Positions 51,302 to 60,794 of a stretch of DNA of 64,000 bases are shown piece after piece; the first letter of the stretch is position 1; every line of letters starts with the position of its first letter. Origin of the DNA: Sporomusaceae bacterium (GTDB taxonomy: Bacteria; Bacillota; Negativicutes; Sporomusales; UBA7701); assembly GCA_031460455.1 (NCBI GenBank), contig JAVKTQ010000003.1, positions 186,001 through 250,000 of the forward strand, given 5' to 3'. Under the pieces are notes generated by a model that saw only the letters and a program-made list of their open reading frames with translations, searched no databases and was not told the origin of the DNA. The position numbers were made by a program, and so were the translations under genes.

Positions 51302-51715
51302 TCAGATTCTTTCCTGCGCCATGTTGAGAATATGCTGCCAGTGCTCCGGCGGCACGGGCATCACCGACAGGCGGGGGAGGCGCGCCAGTTCCCAGTCGGC
51401 GAAGGCCGGGTCGCTCTTGACCTCTCGCAGCGTAACCGGCCGTTGGAGGCGGTAACGCGGGGCAACATCCACGACCACGAAGCGCGCGTCGTCGCCGGCC
51501 GGGTCGGGGTACGCGGGCGCGACAATCTCGGCGACGCCGACGATGGCCTTTTCTTTTCCGGTGTGATAGATGAAGACAAGATCGCCGGCCGCCATCTGCC
51601 GCATGTTGGCGAGGGCGCGGAAGTTGCGCACCCCGTTCCAGCGGTCGCGCCCCAGGCGGACCAGATCGTCGTAGCAGAATTCGTCGGGTTCGGTTTTCAT
51701 CAGCCAGAAGGACAC
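51302..51715 (-). CDS. EVE domain protein
   Basis: A 137-residue single EVE domain (PUA-like). The start SFWLMKTEPDEFCYDDL, WNGVRNFRALANMRQM and DLVFIYHTG segments are characteristic. EVE domains bind modified bases in nucleic acids, and many are part of defence systems, but stand-alone housekeeping-type forms like this are common. The GTG at 51715 follows GGAGGTGTTGCCG and gives the usual family N-terminus; a longer in-frame start is less likely. No restriction or defence gene adjoins it. Confidence 0.9.
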   Translation of the reverse strand: MSFWLMKTEPDEFCYDDLVRLGRDRWNGVRNFRALANMRQMAAGDLVFIYHTGKEKAIVGVAEIVAPAYPDPAGDDARFVVVDVAPRYRLQRPVTLREVKSDPAFADWELARLPRLSVMPVPPEHWQHILNMAQERI

Positions 51716-51875
51716 CGGCAACACCTCCGCAGTCACTCCTGTTAGTATTCCCCGCGCCGCGGCCGGCAACCTGCTGGTTTTCTCCCTGGATTTTCCGTGA
51801 ACCCGTTACTTATCAGGTTATAACATTCCTCTATGAGTTTGTGACAAAAACCACATATGAAGTCGGGGGGCAGTC

Positions 51876-51884
51876 TGCTACAAT
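51876..51884 (+). promoter_or_regulatory. Possible extended -10 promoter of the HdrDE-like operon
   Basis: TGCTACAAT (TG-N-TACAAT) lies 35 bases upstream of the operon's start codon. No good -35 is present. Confidence 0.4.
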
Positions 51885-51918
51885 TGAAGTGAAATAATCG
51901 TACGGGAGGACTACGCCT

Positions 51919-52863
51919 ATGGGTGACACATTAAGCTGGCTGATCGCCGGTCCCTTCATGTACCTGGCTGTCATCGTTTTTGTCGCCGCTACCCTGAAGA
52001 AGGTTATCACAATTGCTTCTATGCCCCGTCACCTGCGGTGGGATCTTTACCCGATCGCCCACGAGGGGCCGGCAGGCTCGGCTTTCCAAAAGGTCGAGTT
52101 CTGGAAACAGCCCCGTCACATTAGCCTTGCCCACGAGCTGGCCGAAATGGCCGAAGAGATTCTCCTCCTCAAGCGTACTTTTCTCTATAACCGTAAGATG
52201 TGGAACTTCTCCTACCCCATGCATGCCGGCTTCTATCTCATCATCGGCTGGATAGGCCTCGTGAAATTCGGCGCCATCATGGAGCTGATCGGCGGCCTGA
52301 AGATTTCCGGCGCATCGACGGTCTTTTGGGCTCAGGCTTTGAACGTAGTTACGGTCATCGCCGGAGCGGTAGGTCTCGTCCTTGGTCTTTACGGCTGCCT
52401 GGGGCTGCTGTGGATGCGTTACACCGACGAAGATCTCAAAGACTATTCATCGCCGATTACCTTCCTCAACCTCTACCTGCTTATCGCTCTGTTCGGCATC
52501 GGGCTGGCCGCTTGGCTGATCGAAGACCCCTCTTTTGTCCTCGCCAGGGGCTACGCCGTTTCGCTGTACACCTTCAAACCGATAACCCTGCCTCCTATGA
52601 TGACGCTTGAAGTACTGCTGTTCGGCATCTTCCTCATCTACCTGCCCTTCAGCCGCATGCTGCACTTCGCCGCCAAATATTTCTTCTATCACAACATCAT
52701 GTGGGACGACGAGCCGCTCGTCGCTGGCGGCAGCCTCGAGAAAATGATCGGCGGCTATCTGCACTACAAAGCTCAGTGGGCGGCTCCTCACCTGAAATCC
52801 GGAGACTCCTGGCTGGAGCAGGCGACGGCCAATCCAGCCAAGCCGAAGGAGGATGGGAAGTAA
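51919..52863 (+). CDS. NarI/HdrE-like membrane cytochrome b subunit
   Basis: A 314-residue protein with about six membrane helices. Several His residues at helix ends (for example in YPMHAGFYLIIGW and SRMLHFAAKYFF) could bind two b hemes, as in NarI, DsrM and HdrE. It would exchange electrons with the quinone pool. GGGAGGACTACGCCT precedes the ATG. The partner Fe-S protein follows after two bases of spacing, so they are translated together. Confidence 0.85.
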   Translation: MGDTLSWLIAGPFMYLAVIVFVAATLKKVITIASMPRHLRWDLYPIAHEGPAGSAFQKVEFWKQPRHISLAHELAEMAEEILLLKRTFLYNRKMWNFSYPMHAGFYLIIGWIGLVKFGAIMELIGGLKISGASTVFWAQALNVVTVIAGAVGLVLGLYGCLGLLWMRYTDEDLKDYSSPITFLNLYLLIALFGIGLAAWLIEDPSFVLARGYAVSLYTFKPITLPPMMTLEVLLFGIFLIYLPFSRMLHFAAKYFFYHNIMWDDEPLVAGGSLEKMIGGYLHYKAQWAAPHLKSGDSWLEQATANPAKPKEDGK

Positions 52864-52865
52864 AT

Positions 52866-54470
52866 ATGAAACATAAAGTCAGTCACAAAGATATCGCCAA
52901 ACAGGCCGAAATTTTATGCCCGCTGGCCGTTACCGACCTGGACAAGGTTCCCGGCTACGAGGAAAAGCCTTTTAAACCCGTAAAGCCGGACTGGAAAGAG
53001 AAATACGACTTTTCCCTCGACGGCTTCTCGGCTCTCGCTCTAACCCCGCCGGCCACCAAAGAGGCGGAGGAAGAACTCGTCAACAAGTTCCTCCGCGGCC
53101 TGGAAAAACTGTTTTCCCAAGAAAGCAACTGGACGTTCATGCAGCCGACCTCGCTCAGCACCGACTACTGCGTGCGCTGCAACACTTGCAACGAGGCGTG
53201 CCCCATTTACGTCGAGAGCGGCCGCCAGGACATTTACCGCCCAAACTACCGCTCCGAACTGCTGCGTAAAATCTACCAGCGTTATTTCACAACCGAGGGC
53301 CGCCTGCTCGGCGGCTTCGTCGGCGCCGACGTCGAACTCAACTGGCGGACCATTTACCGCCTTGCCGAACTGACCTACCGCTGCACCATCTGCCGCCGCT
53401 GCGCCGCCACCTGCCCGGTAGGGGTCGATAACGCTCTGATGAACCGCGAATTAAGGAAACTGTTCAGCCAGGAACTCGGTATCGCCGCCGAGGGCGTGCA
53501 TAAGAGCGGCTCGATGCGCCACCTGCAAACCGGCTCCTCGACCGGCATGACGCCGGCCGCCTTCCTCGACACCATCGAGTTCATCGAAGACGACATCGAA
53601 GAGAGAATCGGCAGAAGGATAAAAATTCCCATCGACAAGAAGGGGGCCGACATCCTTCTCATCCATAATGCCGGCGAATACGTATCCTGGCCGGAGAACC
53701 CGGCCGCCTTCGCCATCCTCCTCGACGCCGCCGGCATAGACTGGACGCTGTCGAGCGAATCGATGGGTTACGAAGGGGTAAACTACGGCACCTGGTACGA
53801 CGATTTCCAGTTTGCCCGCGTGGCTGTTGCCCAGGTCCAGGCCGCGAAGAAACTGGGCGTGCGGCGGATCGTCGTCGGCGAATGCGGTCATGCCACCAAG
53901 GCGATCGTCGAAATCGCCGACCGGGTGTGCGTGGGCGATCTGGCCATCCCCCGCGAGGGTTGCCTGCCGCTCTTGGAGCAGATCGTCACCAGCGGGGCGA
54001 TCAAGTTCGACCCCAGCAAGAACAACTTCCCGATTACCCTCCACGACCCCTGCAACATGGTCCGCCTGATGGGCATCGTTTCGCCGCAACGCAACGTCCT
54101 CAAGGCCATTACTCCGCCCGGTTGCTTCCGTGAAATGCCCAACGCCGGCGTAATGAATTATTGCTGCGGCGGCGGCAGCGGTTTCGCCGTGATGAATTCG
54201 CTGAACTTCCCGGAGTGGCGGAACAATGTGGCGTCACGCATGAAGGCTAATCAGGTGCTGGAGGCGTTCAAGGACTGCCTCGACCCCTCCATCCCCAAAT
54301 ATTACTGCGCCCCTTGCTCCAACTGCAAGGGCGCTGCCCGCGACTCGCTAATGGAGCACTACGGCTTCCGCGACAAGTACAACATCATCTACGGCGGCCT
54401 TGTCGAACTGATGGTGAACGCGATGGTCGATGTAGAGAAGCCATTCATATCTTGGGAAGACGAATTCTAA
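52866..54470 (+). CDS. HdrD/TmcB-like (Fe-S)-binding protein with CCG domains
   Basis: A 534-residue cytoplasmic Fe-S protein. Two [4Fe-4S] motifs lie at about 100-190 (CVRCNTCNEACP; CTICRRCAATCP). CCG-type cysteine clusters follow in the C-terminal half (CCGGGSGF; CAPCSNCKGA), as in heterodisulfide reductase HdrD and the Tmc/Hme/Dsr complexes. With the membrane subunit upstream it probably moves electrons between quinone and a thiol or disulfide substrate. The physiological partner is unknown. The ATG at 52866 follows GGAGGATGGGAAG. Confidence 0.88.
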   Translation: MKHKVSHKDIAKQAEILCPLAVTDLDKVPGYEEKPFKPVKPDWKEKYDFSLDGFSALALTPPATKEAEEELVNKFLRGLEKLFSQESNWTFMQPTSLSTDYCVRCNTCNEACPIYVESGRQDIYRPNYRSELLRKIYQRYFTTEGRLLGGFVGADVELNWRTIYRLAELTYRCTICRRCAATCPVGVDNALMNRELRKLFSQELGIAAEGVHKSGSMRHLQTGSSTGMTPAAFLDTIEFIEDDIEERIGRRIKIPIDKKGADILLIHNAGEYVSWPENPAAFAILLDAAGIDWTLSSESMGYEGVNYGTWYDDFQFARVAVAQVQAAKKLGVRRIVVGECGHATKAIVEIADRVCVGDLAIPREGCLPLLEQIVTSGAIKFDPSKNNFPITLHDPCNMVRLMGIVSPQRNVLKAITPPGCFREMPNAGVMNYCCGGGSGFAVMNSLNFPEWRNNVASRMKANQVLEAFKDCLDPSIPKYYCAPCSNCKGAARDSLMEHYGFRDKYNIIYGGLVELMVNAMVDVEKPFISWEDEF

Positions 54471-54477
54471 CGGCTCA

Positions 54478-54502
54478 AAACCCCGCCTCGCGGGGTTTCT
54501 TC
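54478..54502 (+). terminator. Terminator of the HdrDE-like operon
   Basis: 9-bp stem (AAACCCCGC with GCGGGGTTT), CTC loop, T-rich tail. Confidence 0.88.
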
Positions 54503-54593
54503 TTTGCGGCGATATTGCGTGCGGACGGGACAACCTATATAATAAAAGTCGGTTGGGGGACCAGCCGAAAAAGACGCTCCGGAGGGAAGCAGC

Positions 54594-55490
54594 ATGCAAT
54601 TAACTGCAAAGGAAGAATGGCGCCGCGAGGCTATGCGGTATATGTTTACCGGCGTCGGCGGACTCATTTGCGGCGTCGCCATCAACGCTTTTTTCGTGCC
54701 GCATTTCCTGCTGAGCGGGGGCATTGCCGGTATCGCAATGATCCTCCATTATCTGTCTGACTGGCCGATCGGCCTGATGATCGCAGTTTTCAACATCCCC
54801 CTCTTCTACGCCGCATATCGCTTCATGGACCGGGCGTATTTTCTGTGCGCCCTCTACGGTCTGGTAATATTCACCGTTGCCATCGACGCCACCAATTTTC
54901 TCACCGCCAGACCGGCGGTCGACGATACGCTGCTGGCCGCCATTTTCGGCGGCCTCGTGTCGGGCGTCGGCTCGGGGATCGTCTTCCGCGTCAACGGCAG
55001 CCTGGGTGGCTCGGATATCATCGTGGTACTGGTGAAGAAGTATTTCGCCTTCAACGCCGGCCACGTAATGCTCGCCATCAACGCCGTCCTGATGACGGTC
55101 GCCGCTTTCCTGTTCGGCGCCAAGCCGGCGATGTTTACGCTGGTTTCGATGTATGTCAGCGCGATGACGGTCGACAAAGTAATCGCCGGTTTCAATACCA
55201 AAAAGACCGTTTTGATTATTTCCGAATGCAGCGACGAGATCGCCGCGGCGATTATGAACGAAGTCGGGCGGGGAGTAACGTTCATCAAGGGCCAGGGGGC
55301 CTTCACCCGCGAGGACAAGAGAGTGGTTTTCGTGGTGGTTTCACTGACCCAGATGGCCAAAATAAAACCGATCGTCGACGCCATCGATTCGCACGCCCTG
55401 ATGATCGTGCAGGATGCGGTGGAAGTCCTCGGCCACGGATTCAGCTTACCGAAATATCGGAACAGCGACGGAATAGACAACCAAGATTAG
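54594..55490 (+). CDS. YitT-family membrane protein (DUF2179)
   Basis: A 298-residue protein with five or six membrane helices (about 15-175; GLICGVAINAFFVPHFLLSG and GSGIVFRVNGSLGGSDI are family landmarks) and a C-terminal cytoplasmic DUF2179 domain (about 205-290). Most endospore formers have several YitT proteins; the transported compound is not known. GGAGGGAAGCAGC precedes the ATG. It is followed by the ger operon after a weak terminator. Confidence 0.9.
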   Translation: MQLTAKEEWRREAMRYMFTGVGGLICGVAINAFFVPHFLLSGGIAGIAMILHYLSDWPIGLMIAVFNIPLFYAAYRFMDRAYFLCALYGLVIFTVAIDATNFLTARPAVDDTLLAAIFGGLVSGVGSGIVFRVNGSLGGSDIIVVLVKKYFAFNAGHVMLAINAVLMTVAAFLFGAKPAMFTLVSMYVSAMTVDKVIAGFNTKKTVLIISECSDEIAAAIMNEVGRGVTFIKGQGAFTREDKRVVFVVVSLTQMAKIKPIVDAIDSHALMIVQDAVEVLGHGFSLPKYRNSDGIDNQD

Positions 55491-55518
55491 CGGCCGCTTT
55501 TGACAAAGGCCGCAAGGA

Positions 55519-55545
55519 CGGCGGGCGATGCCCGCCGCTTTCGTT
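55519..55545 (+). terminator. Probable terminator after the yitT-type gene
   Basis: CGGCGGGC (55519-55526) pairs with GCCCGCCG (55530-55537), followed by CTTTCGTTT. Confidence 0.6.
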
Positions 55546-55622
55546 TATGCCCCCTAAGTCCGGATATATTACCCCTGTCAGGGAAGAATAGGGACAGTAA
55601 TATTTCCCGAAGGTGGAATCCG

Positions 55623-57500
55623 GTGGAAGACAATTCGCTGTTCAAGATAGGCAGGCTGCTCAGGCGGCTGTTCGTTTACCGGCCGCCGGCCGAGCCCAGC
55701 CGTTTCGTGCTGGGGGAAGGATTCGACGACGGGCGGGAAGACGGCGCGAAGACAGAAGACGGCCTGCAGAGCGCTGGCGGGGAACTTGAGGCCCTCATCC
55801 GTTTCGGCCGGAGGCTGGAAATAACCATCGTTAAGACCAAGGCGGCGCTGGAAGCCGGGGAGTGGGCGGATAAAGGCGGGGTTCTTGCAGCCGAATGCGC
55901 GGCGCTGGAAGAGCAGTGGACAGCGCTGCGTCCCATCCTGTTGTCATACGATACCTACGCCGATAACATGGCGGAACGTCCGGTCAGCACCAGCCTGGAG
56001 GAGAACCGGAAAATTATCGAGGTGCTATACAGCCTGCCGGCAAATAAAGATGTCGTGCTGCGCCACATAACGCTGGGCACCGAGCCGCCCCTCAAGGCGA
56101 CTCTCGTCTTTCTTGAGGGGCTGACCAATGGCAACTTCATCACGTTGGGCATTCTCCAGCCATTGATGTTGCTGGCCGGCGGCCGGCGTCAGACGGGCGG
56201 CGAGGGCCTGCTCAAACAGATAAGCGAGGAGCTTCTCCCCGGTACCCAGGTCAAGCAGGCCGGGACCTTCCGCGAGGTTCAGTCCGGAGTTAACAGCGGC
56301 GACACGGTCATCTTCTTCGACGGCGCATCAGAAGCGTTGCTGGTCGAAACCAAAGGCTGGGAGCACCGCGGTGTAGGCAGGCCGATGACCGAACAGAGCA
56401 TTCGCGGCTCGCAGGCGGCTTTCAGCGAGAATCTGCGGGTGAACACCGGACTGGTGAGGTCGATGCTGCGGGCGACCGACCTCGTCACCGAGCTTATCCC
56501 GATAGGGGCCCGCACCAGGATGAACTGCGCGGTGATGTACCTGGAGTCGGTGGCCAGCCCGAAGCTCGTTGCCGAAGTAAAACGGCGCATAAGCAAGGTT
56601 GACAGCGACTACCTCAACGACTCTGGGCACCTCGAGCAGTTTATCGAGGACCGATTCGTCCTGCCGCTGCCGCAGTCCCTCTCCACCGAGCGCCCCGACA
56701 GGGTGGCTGCCCATCTGGCCGAGGGCCGGGTGGCGATCATCGTCGAAGGGTCGCCTTTCGCGCTGGTGGCGCCGGCGCTATTTTTCACCTTTTTCCATTC
56801 GGGCGAGGACTTCAGCCTTCAGCCGGCGGCGGCCAACTTTCTCCGCTTCCTGCGCCTGTTCGGCACACTGTTGTCGACCGTCCTTCCCGGCCTTTACATC
56901 GCCCTCACCTACTTCCACCAGGAGGCGCTGCCGACCGAGCTGGCACTGGCAATTGCGGCCGCCCGTGAAGAAGTGCCCTTCCCGGCCTGGTTCGAAATCT
57001 TTATGATGGAGGTTTCCTTCGAACTCATCCGCGAGGCGGGGGTGCGCATACCCGGCGTGCTCGGCTCGACAATCGGCATCGTAGGCGCGATCATCCTCGG
57101 CCAGGCGGCGGTGGCGGCCCGGATCGTCAGCCCGATCATCGTTATTCTGGTGGCGATAACCGGCCTGGCGTCCTCGATCATTCCCGAGTTCCGGATGGCC
57201 TTTTTCGCCCGCCTCAGCCGGTTCGGGTTATTGCTCGCGTCGGTAGCCATGGGCTTGGTCGGCCTGGCAAGCGGCCTTCTGGTGATGACTGTCGCCCTGT
57301 GCAGCATGAAATCGTTCGGCGTGCCCTATATGGTGCCGATAGCTCCCAGGACGGTCGCCGGCCTGGATGTCGTCACGCGCGGTGCGGTGTGGCGGCGGGA
57401 ACGGCGCCCCGACCCCCTCAATCCCCTCGACCCGAGCCGTCAGGCGCAGCCCAGCCGAGTGTGGGAGCAGGAGCAGCCGGAGCGGGAGGGAGAAAGATGA
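55623..57500 (+). CDS. GerA-family spore germination receptor subunit A
   Basis: A 625-residue protein. The GerA core starts near residue 120 (ENRKIIEVLYSLPANKDVVLR) with its soluble domain, then five or so membrane helices (about 380-590), with the conserved PFPAWFEIFMMEVSFELIREAG segment. A preceding region of about 115 residues (Asp/Glu-rich, then helical) is longer than usual for GerAA. GerA proteins sit in the spore inner membrane and sense germinants together with the B and C subunits. The GTG at 55623 has GAAGGTGG six bases upstream. Its stop overlaps the next start (ATGA). Confidence 0.93.
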   Translation: MEDNSLFKIGRLLRRLFVYRPPAEPSRFVLGEGFDDGREDGAKTEDGLQSAGGELEALIRFGRRLEITIVKTKAALEAGEWADKGGVLAAECAALEEQWTALRPILLSYDTYADNMAERPVSTSLEENRKIIEVLYSLPANKDVVLRHITLGTEPPLKATLVFLEGLTNGNFITLGILQPLMLLAGGRRQTGGEGLLKQISEELLPGTQVKQAGTFREVQSGVNSGDTVIFFDGASEALLVETKGWEHRGVGRPMTEQSIRGSQAAFSENLRVNTGLVRSMLRATDLVTELIPIGARTRMNCAVMYLESVASPKLVAEVKRRISKVDSDYLNDSGHLEQFIEDRFVLPLPQSLSTERPDRVAAHLAEGRVAIIVEGSPFALVAPALFFTFFHSGEDFSLQPAAANFLRFLRLFGTLLSTVLPGLYIALTYFHQEALPTELALAIAAAREEVPFPAWFEIFMMEVSFELIREAGVRIPGVLGSTIGIVGAIILGQAAVAARIVSPIIVILVAITGLASSIIPEFRMAFFARLSRFGLLLASVAMGLVGLASGLLVMTVALCSMKSFGVPYMVPIAPRTVAGLDVVTRGAVWRRERRPDPLNPLDPSRQAQPSRVWEQEQPEREGER

Positions 57501-58594
57501 GCTATCAGCCTGGTCTGATGGGCGTCGCCGAAGGCATCGGCCTGACTTTCGTGATAATGCTGCCGCGGGTTTTTCTGACGTCGCCGGCAATCACCATTTC
57601 TACCTTGCAGAATCTTTCGTGGGCCGCTCCCCTGCTCAATTGGGCAATCGCTCTGGCCATGTTCTATCTGCTTGCCCGTGTGACAGGCCGCTTTAAAGAT
57701 GACCTGTACGGCGTCAGCGAGCGCCTGCTTGGAAAGGCCGGGGCATGGGCGTTTGCTTTTTTCTACTTTGCCTTGTTCATCCTTGACGCCGCGTCGCTGC
57801 TGCGGCAATTCGCCGAAAACACCCTCCTGAGCGCCCTTCCGGCCACCGAATTCCGGGTGATAATATTCTGGTACATCAGCTTCGCCGCCATTTTGGTTTT
57901 TTTCGGCATCGAGGGCATAGCCCGCACCGCTTATCTTGTGATGCCCTTTATCGTTGGCGGCGTGCTGGCCGTCATCCTGCTGCTCGCGCCGTTTTACGAC
58001 ATCTACCGCCTGCTTCCGTGGCAGGGGGCGGGGATCGGGACGGCCGTGGGGCGTGGTCTGACGCTGGCCGGTCTCAATTTCGGCGTTTTGTTGCTGCTTA
58101 TTCTGGCGCCGAGCTTCCAGAAGCCGGCGACGCTTAAGACGGCAGCTTTCTACGGCGGCGGCGTCAGCGCCGCGCTACGCACGCTGGTCATCTTTTTCTT
58201 TCTGCTTGCGTTCGGGGTGGCGGAGGGAATGGAGAAGACGCTGCCCTTCTTCGAGATGTCGCGGCTCGTCTACCTCAGCCGCTATGTGCAGCGCATCGAG
58301 TCACTCTTTATTGTCATCTGGGTAATTGTCGGCCTGCTGGCAATCGCTATCGATATCTTCATTGCGCTCTGCCTTATCGCCCGGCCGCTTGGGCTGCCAA
58401 GTCTCCGGCCGCTCGTGCCTATGGTGGCCCTGATCGTCGTTAACCTGGCCGTCATTCCCCCTGACCTCAACGCGGTAGTAGAAGCGGACAACCGTCTTAT
58501 CATGCTGCTCAGCGCCGGGGTTTACGGCGGGCCGTTGCTGCTGTCGGCCGTCGCCTACTTCAAGGGGAGGAAGAAAAGATCATGGTTCGCGTAA
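57497..58594 (+). CDS. GerB-family spore germination permease
   Basis: A 365-residue protein with ten membrane helices of the amino acid/polyamine transporter fold (endospore germination permease family). Family-like segments are FVIMLPRVFLTSP in helix 1 and FFEMSRLVYLSRYVQRIES near residue 255. GerB subunits bind the germinant, usually an amino acid or sugar. The ATG overlaps the gerA stop by one base pair group (ATGA), and a GGGAGGGAGAAAG site precedes it. The ligand cannot be read from the sequence. Confidence 0.92.
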   Translation: MSYQPGLMGVAEGIGLTFVIMLPRVFLTSPAITISTLQNLSWAAPLLNWAIALAMFYLLARVTGRFKDDLYGVSERLLGKAGAWAFAFFYFALFILDAASLLRQFAENTLLSALPATEFRVIIFWYISFAAILVFFGIEGIARTAYLVMPFIVGGVLAVILLLAPFYDIYRLLPWQGAGIGTAVGRGLTLAGLNFGVLLLLILAPSFQKPATLKTAAFYGGGVSAALRTLVIFFFLLAFGVAEGMEKTLPFFEMSRLVYLSRYVQRIESLFIVIWVIVGLLAIAIDIFIALCLIARPLGLPSLRPLVPMVALIVVNLAVIPPDLNAVVEADNRLIMLLSAGVYGGPLLLSAVAYFKGRKKRSWFA

Positions 58595-59826
58595 CGGCCG
58601 TCCTCTGCCTGCTCGCCGCACTCCTTACCCTCGGCTGCAACGGTTCGCGCGAGACCGACGAAGTGACTTATGTCATCACAGTCGGCATCGACGCCGCCCC
58701 CGGCGGGCAGCTTAATGTCACCTACCGCCTGGCCAAGCCTAGTGCCCAGGGGGGCGAAGCCGGCATGGGCGGCGGCGGGCTATCATCCGAAGCCATTACC
58801 TTCAACGCCCCGTCGCTGGCGGTGGCCCGCGACCTCCTGAATTCCCAGGTCGCCCGCGTCCCCAGCCTGTCCCACGTCAAAGTATTCGTCATCGGCGAGT
58901 CGCTGGCCCGCAAAGGGGTAGGAGATGCTCTCGGCCCGCTCCTCCGCTTCCGTGAGTTCCGCGGCTCGATGTACATCCATATCGCCGACAATACAACCGC
59001 GGCAGAGCTTATCCGCGCGAATAAGCCAATCATCGAAAAACTGGGGACCCGTTGGGTAGAAGGCCAAATGGCCAGCGCCAGTGAGACGGGTTATTATCCG
59101 CGCTCCTTTATCCACGACTTTTACGTCAGTCTCAAGGCGGGCAGCGGCAGTCCCTACGCCGTCCTGGCCGGCATCAGTTCCGGGTCAGGCGAGGGCAAGC
59201 CGCAGGGCGGGCTGGTCGCCGGCGAGAAAACGGGCGAGTATCTGGCCGAAGGGGTGGGCATACGCGGCGGCAACCCGGTCACCCTTATCGGCGCGGCCCT
59301 GTTCCGCGGCGACAAGATGGTTGGAAAGCTGACGAGCGAGGAGAGCCGCATGCTCGCCATGCTTGTGGGCGAGTTCCGGCGCGGTTACATTACGGTTCAG
59401 GATCCGCTCCAGCCGAAGAGCGCCATAAATGTCCACCTCCGCCCCGGCCGCCAGCCGAAAATCGATGTCAGGCTGGTGGACGGCAATGTGGTTATCGACA
59501 TCGACATCTTGTTGGAAGGCGAGGTGACAAGCATCGGCAGCGGCATTAATTACGAATCGCGCAACTACAACCAGCTTTTGGAGGATCAGATATCGGCGGT
59601 CATCCGCCAGGACGTGTTAAAGACCGTTCGCTACACTCAGCAGGTGGGGAGCGACCCGGCAAATTTCGGCAAATATATACGCCCGCGGTTCAGCACGTAC
59701 AACGAGTATCGGCAGTTCGACTTCGACAGCAAATACCCGACGGCCGAGGTCAACGTCAAGGTGACGACCCAAATCCGCCGCACCGGCCTTATGCATAAGA
59801 CCTCGCCCATCCGCGGGCGTCAATAG
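58582..59826 (+). CDS. Ger(x)C-family germination lipoprotein
   Basis: A 414-residue lipoprotein; the lipobox is LTLGC with Cys at about residue 19. Three GerC domains follow, with VITVGIDAAPGGQLNVTYRL at the start and SHVKVFVIGESLARKGVG, RGSMYIHIADNTTAAELI as typical strands. The gene begins 13 bases inside gerB, completing an A-B-C receptor operon. The subunit stabilises the receptor at the spore inner membrane. GGGGAGGAAGAAAAGATC precedes the ATG. Confidence 0.93.
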   Translation: MVRVTAVLCLLAALLTLGCNGSRETDEVTYVITVGIDAAPGGQLNVTYRLAKPSAQGGEAGMGGGGLSSEAITFNAPSLAVARDLLNSQVARVPSLSHVKVFVIGESLARKGVGDALGPLLRFREFRGSMYIHIADNTTAAELIRANKPIIEKLGTRWVEGQMASASETGYYPRSFIHDFYVSLKAGSGSPYAVLAGISSGSGEGKPQGGLVAGEKTGEYLAEGVGIRGGNPVTLIGAALFRGDKMVGKLTSEESRMLAMLVGEFRRGYITVQDPLQPKSAINVHLRPGRQPKIDVRLVDGNVVIDIDILLEGEVTSIGSGINYESRNYNQLLEDQISAVIRQDVLKTVRYTQQVGSDPANFGKYIRPRFSTYNEYRQFDFDSKYPTAEVNVKVTTQIRRTGLMHKTSPIRGRQ

Positions 59827-59925
59827 AGTTTTTTCGTCATGCCTCTTTCCCCGGACGGCAAATTATGCTAAATTAAACATTGCGGAGTAAACTGACAAGA
59901 AAACACTTCAAGGAGGCTTCTGCAC

Positions 59926-60759
59926 ATGGAACTGTGGTACAGCGAATTCCAGACCAAGGATCTGAGCCTGAGCGCCAGGATCAAGGAGACGCTCTACATG
60001 GGCAAGTCCGACTTCCAGGAAGTCGCCGTGCTGGATACGTATGAGTTCGGTCGCATGCTGGCCCTGGACGGCGTTTTCCAGACCAGCATTTTTGACGAGT
60101 TCATTTATCACGAGATGATCGCCCATGTGCCGATGTTCGTTCACCCCAATCCCAAGAGCGTGCTCATCATCGGCGGGGGCGACGGCGGCACGGCGAGAGA
60201 GGTCGTCCGCCATCCGGGAATCGAGCGGGTGGAGATGGTCGAGATCGATGGCATGGTTGTCGACGTATGCAAGCAGTTCCTGCCGGAAATAAGCACCGTG
60301 CTGATAAACGGCCACGACAAGTTCCACCTCAAGATCGGCGACGGCATCGACCATATGGCTCAGGCCGAGAACACCTACGACGTCATAATCGTCGATTGCT
60401 CCGACCCGATCGGGCCGGGGGAAGGCCTGTTTACCGGCAAATTCTACGCCGACTGCTACAAAGCGCTCAAGACCGACGGCCTGTTCGTGCAGCAGACCGA
60501 ATCGCCCTTTTACCACCAGCCGCTCCTCAAGCGTCTCAGAAAGGATATTGAGGCTCTCTTCCCCATCGCCAGGACCTATCTCGCCCAGATCCCCCTCTAC
60601 CCGGGCGGCACCCACTGCTTCACCATCGGCTCCAAAAAGCACGACCCGCTCGCCGTCGATACGGCCAAGCTGCCAGACCTGAAGACCCGCTACTGGAACA
60701 GGGAGCTGCAGAAGAGCAGCTTCGCCCTGCCGACATTCATTAAGGAACTGCTTAAATAA
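59926..60759 (+). CDS. speE: Spermidine synthase
   Basis: A 277-residue polyamine aminopropyltransferase. Catalytic and binding motifs are LIIGGGDGGTAREVVRH (decarboxylated AdoMet site), VEMVEIDGMVVDVC, and the active-site Asp in IIVDCSDPIGP. YHEMIAHVP and TESPF are further family signatures. It moves an aminopropyl group to putrescine or cadaverine. No speD or speB is next to it here. An AAGGAGGCTTCTGCAC site precedes the ATG. Confidence 0.95.
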   Translation: MELWYSEFQTKDLSLSARIKETLYMGKSDFQEVAVLDTYEFGRMLALDGVFQTSIFDEFIYHEMIAHVPMFVHPNPKSVLIIGGGDGGTAREVVRHPGIERVEMVEIDGMVVDVCKQFLPEISTVLINGHDKFHLKIGDGIDHMAQAENTYDVIIVDCSDPIGPGEGLFTGKFYADCYKALKTDGLFVQQTESPFYHQPLLKRLRKDIEALFPIARTYLAQIPLYPGGTHCFTIGSKKHDPLAVDTAKLPDLKTRYWNRELQKSSFALPTFIKELLK

Positions 60760-60764
60760 ATGCT

Positions 60765-60787
60765 ACTGCCGGCCTTAGGCCGGCAGT
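60765..60787. terminator. Bidirectional terminator
   Basis: Perfect 10-bp stem (60765-60774 with 60778-60787), TTA loop, between speE and the converging peptidase gene. Confidence 0.8.
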
Positions 60788-60794
60788 TTATTAG

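Noticed and set aside
51302-51715. EVE protein as part of a defence island
   Set aside because: No restriction, helicase or nuclease gene is adjacent; it is a lone gene between a chemoreceptor and redox genes.
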